A stretch of DNA of 5,052 bases from Cryomorphaceae bacterium (GTDB lineage Bacteria > Bacteroidota > Bacteroidia > Flavobacteriales > Crocinitomicaceae), in NCBI GenBank assembly GCA_021298235.1, contig JAJTDX010000136.1:1-5052 (forward strand), given 5' to 3'. Within the stretch, counting starts at the first letter, position 1. Every line of letters begins with the position of its first letter. Positions 1-5,052 of the stretch are shown here, one piece after another. The notes beneath the pieces were generated by a model. That model did no database searches. It saw nothing but the letters and a program-made list of their open reading frames with translations, and was not told the origin of the DNA. A program made the translations under genes and the position numbers.

Positions 1-1
1 G

Positions 2-2161
2 GAGACTATTGCCAACTATTCGATAAATATGACAACAGGTGCAGGAGGATCATCGGAAATACAACAATACATTGGAAATGGTGGTTCATTAGTAGTTCGT
101 GGAAATGCTAATATTGGCACAGGTCCAGTAACATCTGGTTACGTAATGTTAAGAGGTTATCAATCCGGAGCTTTGGCAAATGTAACTGGAACTATAACAT
201 TTTATGGCAACGTATCTGTCGGTGATGGATATGCCACAAGTTCTCCACAAACTTCAAATGTAAGTAAAGTTATTTTTGATGGTTCGGGAACACAAAACGT
301 TTCCACAGGTGCGACATATGGATTTGACTTCCAAACAAACTATATTCAAATTGGATCTGCAAACACTCCCACTGTATCATTTAACGGTCCAAATTCATGG
401 GGTATATATGGTGCAACTCCTACTTTAGAAGTTAATAATAATGCGATATTGAATACAAATTCTTACCTAATTATTAAAGATGGATATTGTTCAAATTTAA
501 CATGTTCTAACTATATTTGGGGTGCTGGAGGTACTATTGTTCTTGATCCAGGATCTCAATTTAGACTGTCTGGTGCAACAGGAGGTCAGACTGGAAGTAA
601 TTTCCCAATTAATTTCACAACATATACTTTTGCTCCTACCAGTACCGTGGAATACTACGGTGGAAATCAAACAGTATATGCCACGCCGACATATGGCAAC
701 CTGACGATCTCAACTACAGGTACAAAAACAGCTGGTGCAGGGCTCAATCTAGATGGAACGGTTACTATTAATACGCCTGCTACGTTCGCTGCAAGTACCT
801 TTACTCACAATGTAGCGGGAAGCTGGGTCAACAATGGAACGTTCACTCAAGGTACGAGTACGGTTATTTTTGATGGAACTTCAGACGCTGTCGTAAGCGG
901 TACAAATACCTTTAACAACCTTACCATAAGCAAAGGTGCGTCTACACAGGTCGTAACACTTCAAAACAACACGGCAGTAAATGCTACGCTCAATATGAGC
1001 ATGGGTGACCTTGCCCTTGGCAGCAACACGCTTACAGTAGGTTCTAGTTCGTCTTCTACAGGAAGCATTACAAATGGTTCTGCTAATTCATTTATCATTG
1101 CCTACGACAATGGAAGTGGCAGCATCGGACGGGTGAAGCGTTTTGTAGCATCCACGGCTAGCACATCGTATGTCTTCCCAATCGGGGGCATCGATCAGGC
1201 GGGTACTGCTTTCGTATATACGCCATTGACATATACCCATGTTAGCGGGACAGCTGCAAGTACTGCAAATATCCAAGTGTACACAAAAGCAACCAAAATT
1301 CCGCAGCTCAATGCAGGCATCACCAACTTCTTGAAGCGTTATTGGGATGTGGAGCCTTCCGGCATTACCTCACCAAACTATAACATTACGTATACATACC
1401 AGACGGCAGATGTACAAGGGGATCAGGGTCAATTTGCGCCAATCAAATATTCATCACCGGATTGGTACCGTCCTACAAATACAGACTTCACGACAGGAAC
1501 ACCTCAGGGACAAGCTTCCTCCGTGTCGGCAAATACATTGACATGGTCAGGATTAACCAGTTTCTCTCAGTTCAGTGCTGCGGGTAACCAGGCATCCGCC
1601 CTCCCAGTTGAACTTGTCTCTTTCCAGGCCAATTGCCTTGAGAGTAACACAGTGGATGTGACTTGGTCTACTGCAAGTGAGCACAACTCCAACTACTTCC
1701 GTGTGGATAAATCTCGAAACGGTACAGAGTGGGATGTGTTGGGTACAATCGGTGCAGCAGAGAATTCTCAAACGCTGATCGATTATTCGTTAACGGATTA
1801 TTCTCCAAATCCAGGAATCAACTACTACCGTTTATTCCAGTATGACATGGATGGCACGTTTACAACATACGACATTCAGGCAGCAGTGTGTAAAGAACAG
1901 GCGGCAGGTACTACCTTGAGCACACATCCTAACCCAAGTGCGAGAGACTTCAATGTGGATCTCCTAACGGATGAAATGGAAGGCAATGGAACATTGGTCA
2001 TGACAGATGCAAAAGGTTCCGTAGTGTACAAGATGGAAGTAAACGTAGTCAATGGCAACAACAACTTCCTGATCCAAAACTTCGAAGGTCAGCCGGGAAT
2101 GTATTACATTACCGTCAAAGTAGCTGACAAGGCGGTTACCACGAAACATAGCATCAGGTAA
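2..2161 (+). CDS. Secreted surface protein with T9SS C-terminal sorting domain (5' partial)
   Basis: The reading frame is open from base 2 with no stop, so the ATG at 29 is probably internal and the true start lies left of the window. Residue numbers here count from that Met. Residues 1-350 are Gly/Ser/Thr/Asn/Val-rich with alternating short strands and a recurring VIFDG/VEYYGG...LTI motif, suggesting a beta-solenoid or adhesin-like stalk. Residues 351-520 form a further beta-rich region (FPIGG, KRYWDVEPSG, TWSGLTSFSQF) often seen just before the C-terminal modules of Bacteroidota surface proteins. Residues 524-621 are an Fn3-like domain (ALPVELVSF, WSTASE, YYRLFQYDMDG) bracketed by Cys536 and Cys621, a plausible disulphide. 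Residues 629-710 are a type A T9SS sorting domain. The protein should be exported by Sec, then crossed over the outer membrane by T9SS and anchored or released. Ligand or function is unknown. No enzyme motif is visible. The signal peptide is outside the window. Confidence 0.9.
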   Translation, partial: ETIANYSINMTTGAGGSSEIQQYIGNGGSLVVRGNANIGTGPVTSGYVMLRGYQSGALANVTGTITFYGNVSVGDGYATSSPQTSNVSKVIFDGSGTQNVSTGATYGFDFQTNYIQIGSANTPTVSFNGPNSWGIYGATPTLEVNNNAILNTNSYLIIKDGYCSNLTCSNYIWGAGGTIVLDPGSQFRLSGATGGQTGSNFPINFTTYTFAPTSTVEYYGGNQTVYATPTYGNLTISTTGTKTAGAGLNLDGTVTINTPATFAASTFTHNVAGSWVNNGTFTQGTSTVIFDGTSDAVVSGTNTFNNLTISKGASTQVVTLQNNTAVNATLNMSMGDLALGSNTLTVGSSSSSTGSITNGSANSFIIAYDNGSGSIGRVKRFVASTASTSYVFPIGGIDQAGTAFVYTPLTYTHVSGTAASTANIQVYTKATKIPQLNAGITNFLKRYWDVEPSGITSPNYNITYTYQTADVQGDQGQFAPIKYSSPDWYRPTNTDFTTGTPQGQASSVSANTLTWSGLTSFSQFSAAGNQASALPVELVSFQANCLESNTVDVTWSTASEHNSNYFRVDKSRNGTEWDVLGTIGAAENSQTLIDYSLTDYSPNPGINYYRLFQYDMDGTFTTYDIQAAVCKEQAAGTTLSTHPNPSARDFNVDLLTDEMEGNGTLVMTDAKGSVVYKMEVNVVNGNNNFLIQNFEGQPGMYYITVKVADKAVTTKHSIR
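266..940 (+). repeat. Three degenerate beta-strand repeats in the surface protein
   Basis: Three copies of one motif can be aligned by eye at bases 266-358, 641-724 and 857-940. Each begins V-I/E-F/Y-D/Y-G, continues with a polar turn containing Q or D and a Val, and ends in a strand with an N/Q-L/Y-x-I core (NYIQIGS, GNLTIST, NNLTISK). Copies 1 and 3 also share an identical 14-base stretch at 269-282 and 863-876, encoding VIFDG in the same frame. The spacing is uneven (about 125 and 72 residues), so these are diverged structural repeats, not a clean tandem array. Further copies may lie upstream of the window. Confidence 0.6.
1913..2158 (+). other. T9SS type A C-terminal sorting domain
   Basis: The last 82 residues of the surface protein match the type A sorting domain. 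It opens with HPNP (usually YPNP) at residues 633-636, followed by FNVDL, a central LVMTDAKGSVVYKME strand pair, then the PGMYYITVKV hairpin and a short basic tail ending KHSIR. In the family this domain directs the passenger through the type IX translocon and is normally removed on export. The Tyr-to-His change at the first motif position is a common variation and need not impair function. Confidence 0.9.
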
Positions 2162-2188
2162 CACCAAATACATAAAACCACACAAAGA

Positions 2189-2216
2189 GGGGCTCAGAAA
2201 TGAGTCCCTTTTTTTT
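2189..2216 (+). terminator. Rho-independent terminator of the surface-protein gene
   Basis: An 8-bp stem (GGGGCTCA at 2189-2196 with TGAGTCCC at 2201-2208, one G-T pair) closes a GAAA tetraloop and is followed directly by eight T's (2209-2216). It lies 27 bases after the TAA stop. On the minus strand the hairpin is followed only by a weak TCTTT run, so it may serve the converging carotenoid operon poorly, but no better minus-strand terminator is visible. Confidence 0.93.
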
Positions 2217-2247
2217 GATTTGGAATGTCGGATTCTGGATTTGGAAT
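2217..2247. repeat. Decayed direct repeat, GATTTGGAAT x2
   Basis: The 10-mer GATTTGGAAT occurs at 2217-2226 and again at 2238-2247, a 21-base period, with a related GGATTCTGG fragment between them. It begins immediately after the terminator T-run. It resembles the low-complexity GGATTTGGAATT-like strings seen between genes in some Bacteroidota. No function is assigned. Confidence 0.5.
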
Positions 2248-2355
2248 TGATGATTTTAAACTTCCCTTAGGCATCTCAGGGTAAGAGTTCACAATTTATA
2301 TGAAGCTCTCACATGTCGACTGAGATTCTCTAATGAAGCGTATTGTTTTCGAAAC
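2217..2355. other. Intergenic spacer between convergent genes
   Basis: This stretch separates the terminator from the stop codon of the lycopene cyclase. I see no open frame with coding character. It holds the GATTTGGAAT direct repeat (2217-2247) and a weak inverted repeat (TCTCA at 2307-2311, TGAGA at 2321-2325, 9-base loop) with no T-run on either side. Where minus-strand operon transcripts end is therefore not evident. Confidence 0.6.
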
Positions 2356-3030
2356 CTACTTTTTAAACCTCTCATACAACGCTGTCATTGGAAGCAGCAT
2401 CGCATAATTGTAGAAAAGATCTTCCACAGGAATGGTGTAAATACGAGGTCCCATGATGTGTTCCGAGCTGTACCAAACAATGGGTTCAGGCGTAATGGCA
2501 CCGGTGAGTATGCCGTTGACAATTACAAAAGGAATTAAGACTACGATATAGGTCAACGCAAATTGCCCATACCAGGACGCTTTTTGAATAAAATAAATTC
2601 CAATGGTTAGCAATGCTGCAGCTATACAGGCGCTTGAGGTGTACCAGTTGTCCAGATAAACGATCCCTAAGATCAATCCCAAAAGAGTGATTTTGAAAGC
2701 CAGTATCTGACCTATTCGCGCAGTTTGGATATTGGGAAAATAACTTTTCAGGACTTCATAAATGAAAAAACAAGCATAGGGTACGACCAGAAAAAACAGT
2801 ACTTCTTCCAGGGGTAAATGACCGAGATAAATGCCTGAAAGGTATTGAGGGGTAAAGCCCCATATCTTATTTTGTGTAAAATATTCGTCCCAAAGGAGGA
2901 ACAAAATAGCAATTCCAAAAATCGAAGGGAAGAGGTACTTCCAGTATTTGTAAAATGCAACTTTCTTATCGAAACTAAGAAAAAAGGGACCTGAGATGCT
3001 GCCTAGAATTACCCAACCATACAGACTCAT
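2356..3030 (-). CDS. crtYcd: Fusion-type lycopene beta-cyclase (CrtYc-CrtYd domains)
   Basis: This 224-residue membrane protein should cyclise psi ends of lycopene to beta-ionone rings at the inner membrane. It shows the duplicated architecture of the heterodimeric CrtYc/CrtYd cyclases joined in one chain. The first half has WDEYF (47-51), IWGF (56-59) and PLEE (73-76) followed by a hydrophobic helix. The second half has NGILTG (172-177), PIVWY (183-187) and IPVED (200-204) before the last helix. The PxEE/PVED acidic motifs are the hallmark of the family. About six to seven hydrophobic segments are visible, and length matches fused members (about 230 residues). ATG at 3030 overlaps the TGA of crtZ by 4 bp (ATGA), so translation is probably coupled. 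It is the last gene of the operon and ends with TAG. Whether it makes one ring or two cannot be told from sequence. Confidence 0.9.
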   Translation of the reverse strand: MSLYGWVILGSISGPFFLSFDKKVAFYKYWKYLFPSIFGIAILFLLWDEYFTQNKIWGFTPQYLSGIYLGHLPLEEVLFFLVVPYACFFIYEVLKSYFPNIQTARIGQILAFKITLLGLILGIVYLDNWYTSSACIAAALLTIGIYFIQKASWYGQFALTYIVVLIPFVIVNGILTGAITPEPIVWYSSEHIMGPRIYTIPVEDLFYNYAMLLPMTALYERFKK

Positions 3031-3506
3031 ATAGTTTGAGTTTTAGCCTTGTAAGCCTTTCTTGCCTCGCGAAAATATTTTAAAGGAACCCACAGCATTC
3101 CAAAGCATTCACCGTCTTCTTTGCCGCGGTGTTTGTGATGCACCTTGTGCGCTTTACGGATAGCCATGAAATATGGACGTTCAATATCTCGTAGCCACTT
3201 AAATCGTCTGTGAATATATACATCATGAATGAGAAAATAAGCAAAGCCATAAGCAGCAATTCCGAAACCAATCCACACGGGCAGGTAGTTTCCAAACATC
3301 ATCCCAAGCATAATGCACAACCATGATGGAATCGCATAGATCAAAAAGAAGACGTCGTTGCGCTCAAAAAATCCTGGCTCTTCCACATGATGATCGGCAT
3401 GAAAGTACCACATGAAACCATGCATAACAAAACGATGTGTTGCCCAAGCCATGAATTCCATGATGACAAACGTTGCTATCAACACAAAAGGTCCCCACCA
3501 AAACAT
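3027..3506 (-). CDS. crtZ: Beta-carotene 3-hydroxylase (fatty acid hydroxylase superfamily)
   Basis: This is a di-iron membrane hydroxylase that adds 3-OH to beta-ionone rings (beta-carotene to zeaxanthin, or the ring of a monocyclic carotenoid). Counting from the ATG at 3506 (159 residues), all four histidine boxes are intact: HRFVMH (24-29), HADHH (36-40), HDVYIH (94-99) and HKVHH (120-124), spaced HX4H, HX2HH, HX4H, HX2HH as in CrtZ. Hydrophobic helices lie before the first box and between the second and third. Length fits bacterial CrtZ. An alternative start is TTG at 3512, two codons earlier, which overlaps the TGA of the upstream gene; ATG is preferred as the standard codon. The TGA stop overlaps the start of crtYcd. 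Being next to a lycopene cyclase makes a carotenoid substrate much likelier than a sterol or fatty acid. Confidence 0.93.
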   Translation of the reverse strand: MFWWGPFVLIATFVIMEFMAWATHRFVMHGFMWYFHADHHVEEPGFFERNDVFFLIYAIPSWLCIMLGMMFGNYLPVWIGFGIAAYGFAYFLIHDVYIHRRFKWLRDIERPYFMAIRKAHKVHHKHRGKEDGECFGMLWVPLKYFREARKAYKAKTQTI

Positions 3507-3512
3507 AATCAA
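3504..3512 (-). promoter_or_regulatory. Stop/start junction with two candidate crtZ starts
   Basis: On the minus strand the nine bases read TTG ATT ATG. The TGA stop of the upstream hydratase gene (3511-3509) is embedded here. TTG at 3512 would give a stop/start overlap, while ATG at 3506 leaves a 2-base gap. No Shine-Dalgarno sequence precedes either; the leader is A/T-rich. Either start implies that ribosomes ending cruF reinitiate here. Confidence 0.6.
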
Positions 3513-4165
3513 AATATTAGTTGAATGCTGAAAAACAGCGTTAAAATTAAAAACAATACATCAAACACTTTGTTCGATGCCGCTGAAGTTAGCTTTGAGT
3601 GCGCGAAGTGAAGCAAAAACGAAAGGGCAAACCAGCATACATAGTTGTAAATTGGTATGAGCTCATCTTTCCAGTGCCAGAAATCGCTTTTTATGGCAAC
3701 AGGTTCCATAAGCACATCAAGTAATGTCATCAGACTCGCCCCGATCAGTGAACGAATCACCACAGAAGAGGAAATACGTTTCGAAATCGATGCAGAGCAA
3801 ACAGTTAAAACCCACCAGTTAAGGCCGATGACGAGTGGAACACCTGCGATAGACGCGCCGAGGTTTTTGCCGTAGTAGTAACTGCCAAACAACCATCCGG
3901 TGGAAGTGCCGATCCATTCAGCCAGCATGCTAATACAATAGCAGATTGCAAAAAACACCAAATCAGAAGTAGACATTTTCCTATAGGCCAAAACTGCGAT
4001 GGCAAAGGTCAACACTAAGTTGTAAGGGGACAAACCGAGGAAATCAGCTCTGAAAGCTGGTATCAAGAGTCCTACAGTTCCCACAGTGTAGAATAGAATA
4101 AGAATTCCAATGAGCAGACGGGGATGAACGTTGGGGAAACTCATAGAATTAAAACGATTAGACAT
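3509..4165 (-). CDS. cruF: Carotenoid biosynthesis protein, CruF-type 1',2'-hydratase family
   Basis: This 218-residue polytopic membrane protein has about seven hydrophobic segments and belongs to the carotenoid biosynthesis protein family (DUF422, Pfam Caroten_synth). Conserved features are AEWIGTSTGWLFGSYYYG (82-99), a GVP...GLNWW segment (108-118), LLDVLMEPVA (148-157), a DFWHW pair of Trp (161-165) and PIYNYVCWF (171-179). Characterised members (CruF of cyanobacteria and Deinococcus, and the haloarchaeal bacterioruberin hydratase) add water across the C1',2' double bond of an open psi end. With CrtYcd and CrtZ downstream, the likely substrate is the linear end of gamma-carotene or lycopene. 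ATG at 4165 follows the upstream stop by 9 bases; a second ATG at 4144 (Met8) is possible. The stop TGA is embedded in the crtZ start region. Family assignment is firm; the exact reaction is inferred from context. Confidence 0.82.
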   Translation of the reverse strand: MSNRFNSMSFPNVHPRLLIGILILFYTVGTVGLLIPAFRADFLGLSPYNLVLTFAIAVLAYRKMSTSDLVFFAICYCISMLAEWIGTSTGWLFGSYYYGKNLGASIAGVPLVIGLNWWVLTVCSASISKRISSSVVIRSLIGASLMTLLDVLMEPVAIKSDFWHWKDELIPIYNYVCWFALSFLLHFAHSKLTSAASNKVFDVLFLILTLFFSIQLIF

Positions 4166-4174
4166 TTTGATTGT

Positions 4175-5050
4175 TCACTTTAGCTGACCTTGGATGGCAT
4201 TATCGATGGTATCGTCGAGGGAGGTGAACTCCAATCCTGTTGCTTGTTTCACTTTGCTCGAGTTGTATTGAATGGTTTTGTAGGCTGAAGCAACAGTATC
4301 CTTCGTTATAGCTGGTTTTTTTCCCGTAAACAAGGAAAGAGTAGCGGCAATCCGCCATCCAAATCCGGCGAGCCATCGGGGTGTTTGGATTGTGGGTGGT
4401 GTTTTTCCCAAACGCAAGGCAATTCTTGTGGTAAGCTCACGAAACGTTATGTTTTCTCCTGTACACAAAAAACGCTCACTGTGGATGTCGCTTTGCATCA
4501 ACTTCACCATAATTCGTGCAACATCTCTGGCATCTACAATACTGTTTGCACCCGGAGTGTAGAATTTTAAACCTTTAGCTACAGATCGGAAGATCGCAAG
4601 AGAAGTTTCGTCCCAGTTCCCCGGTCCGAAAATGACACACGGATTAACCATAACCGCATTTAATCCTTCCTCAATGCCCCTCCAGACCTCTTTTTCTGCA
4701 GAATACTTGGAAACAGAGTACCCACTGACATCGGGTCCGTTTTTCCATAATATGCTTTCATCAGTCTGGCCTTTCTCTGTGTATCCAATTGCCGCAGTCG
4801 AGCTAACGTAACAGAGCTTATGAATGTTCAATGCGAGGCAACAGTTCACGACGTTGGCTGTTCCTTCACGATTGATCTTCATAACTTGCTTGAAATCGCG
4901 GCTTGCAAATGACACCATGCCCCCACAGTGGTACACATGAGTCACCTGATTGAGTGCGTTCTCCAAGGACGGTATGTCAAGAATGTCTCCTTCGACCCAC
5001 TCAATTTGTTCGAATCGTTCGAATCCTTTTTCTTGATCGTAAAATTCGAA
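4175..5050 (-). CDS. NAD-dependent epimerase/reductase-like extended SDR (5' partial)
   Basis: The frame is open through the right edge, so the gene starts beyond base 5052; a TTG at 4966 is internal. The visible 291 residues lack the N-terminal 40 or so that would carry the GxxGxxG nucleotide-binding loop. Counting from the codon at 5050, what remains fits an extended SDR: the WVEGDILD acidic segment (18-25), YHCGGMVSF (40-48), VSSTAAIGY (82-90) with the catalytic Ser/Thr, YSVSK (111-115) as the YxxxK pair, NPCVIFGPG (136-144) and DARDVA (173-178) as the late family motif. The family includes dihydroflavonol-4-reductase-like and sugar epimerase enzymes, and the substrate cannot be named. The position usually holding Ala-Ala after HC is Gly-Gly here. 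It ends 9 bases before cruF on the same strand, so it is probably co-transcribed with the carotenoid genes, but a pigment role is not shown. Confidence 0.85.
   Translation of the reverse strand, partial: FEFYDQEKGFERFEQIEWVEGDILDIPSLENALNQVTHVYHCGGMVSFASRDFKQVMKINREGTANVVNCCLALNIHKLCYVSSTAAIGYTEKGQTDESILWKNGPDVSGYSVSKYSAEKEVWRGIEEGLNAVMVNPCVIFGPGNWDETSLAIFRSVAKGLKFYTPGANSIVDARDVARIMVKLMQSDIHSERFLCTGENITFRELTTRIALRLGKTPPTIQTPRWLAGFGWRIAATLSLFTGKKPAITKDTVASAYKTIQYNSSKVKQATGLEFTSLDDTIDNAIQGQLK
5008..5025 (-). repeat. Perfect 9-bp tandem duplication inside the SDR gene
   Basis: GTTCGAATC occurs twice back to back (5008-5016 and 5017-5025). On the coding strand it preserves frame and encodes GFE-RFE, just before the IEWVEGDILD segment. 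It looks like a small in-frame slippage duplication in a surface loop. Confidence 0.6.
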
Positions 5051-5052
5051 CA

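Noticed and set aside
29..31. ATG at 29 as the true start of the surface protein
   Set aside because: The frame stays open to the window edge, and the residues after this Met show no signal peptide, which a T9SS cargo requires.
522..704. 60-codon plus-strand frame overlapping the surface-protein gene
   Set aside because: Leucine/valine-rich out-of-frame shadow of the Gly/Thr-rich main frame, with no independent coding evidence.
1088..2185. Several 62-73 codon open frames on the minus strand within the surface-protein gene
   Set aside because: They are antisense shadows of a long gene with clear domain content, have no recognisable motifs and no supporting start signals.
2307..2325. Inverted repeat TCTCA...TGAGA as a minus-strand terminator
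   Set aside because: Only five pairs with a nine-base loop and no T-run following on the minus strand; likely chance.
3527..3539. GCTG-AAAAA-CAGC hairpin just before crtZ as a regulatory element
   Set aside because: A four-pair stem lying within the coding end of the hydratase gene; too short to support without conservation data.
4964..4966. TTG at 4966 as the true start of the SDR
   Set aside because: The frame continues in to the right edge with typical SDR sequence (WVEGDILD), and a start here would remove the nucleotide-binding fold.

Overview
The window looks like chromosomal DNA of a yellow- or orange-pigmented member of the Bacteroidota. Three things point there. The first gene ends in a type IX secretion (T9SS) C-terminal sorting domain preceded by the typical 'ALPVEL...F' Fn3-like domain. 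The lycopene cyclase is the fused CrtYc-CrtYd type known from Bacteroidota such as Algoriphagus. Translation starts lack strong Shine-Dalgarno sequences and sit in A/T-rich leaders, which is normal for this phylum. The genus cannot be named from the sequence.

Layout. Bases 2-2161 (+) are the 3' part of a large secreted, repeat-rich, probably beta-solenoid surface protein; its 5' end lies outside the window. A strong intrinsic terminator follows at 2189-2216, then a short non-coding spacer with a decayed direct repeat (to 2355). From the right edge back to 2356, four genes lie head to tail on the minus strand: a 5'-truncated NAD-dependent epimerase/reductase-like extended SDR (4175-5050), a CruF-type carotenoid hydratase family protein (3509-4165), a CrtZ-type beta-carotene hydroxylase (3027-3506), and a fusion-type lycopene beta-cyclase CrtYcd (2356-3030). 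The gaps are 9 bp, 2 bp (or a stop/start overlap if TTG is used) and a 4-bp ATGA overlap, so they read as one operon converging on the surface-protein gene.

How the genes work together. CrtYcd closes a beta-ionone ring on lycopene or a monocyclic intermediate. CrtZ adds a 3-hydroxyl to that ring. CruF hydrates the C1',2' double bond of an open (psi) end. Together they fit a monocyclic, dihydroxylated xanthophyll route of the saproxanthin/myxol/flexixanthin type, rather than simple zeaxanthin formation. The upstream genes (crtE, crtB, crtI) and possible finishing genes (crtD, crtW) are not in the window. The SDR has no assigned role; its link to pigment rests only on position.

I see no RNA genes, CRISPR array, transposase, phage or defence genes, and no clearly new system. 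The points most worth a second look are the end-group chemistry implied by the operon, the SDR's place in it, and a base-composition step inside the surface-protein gene.
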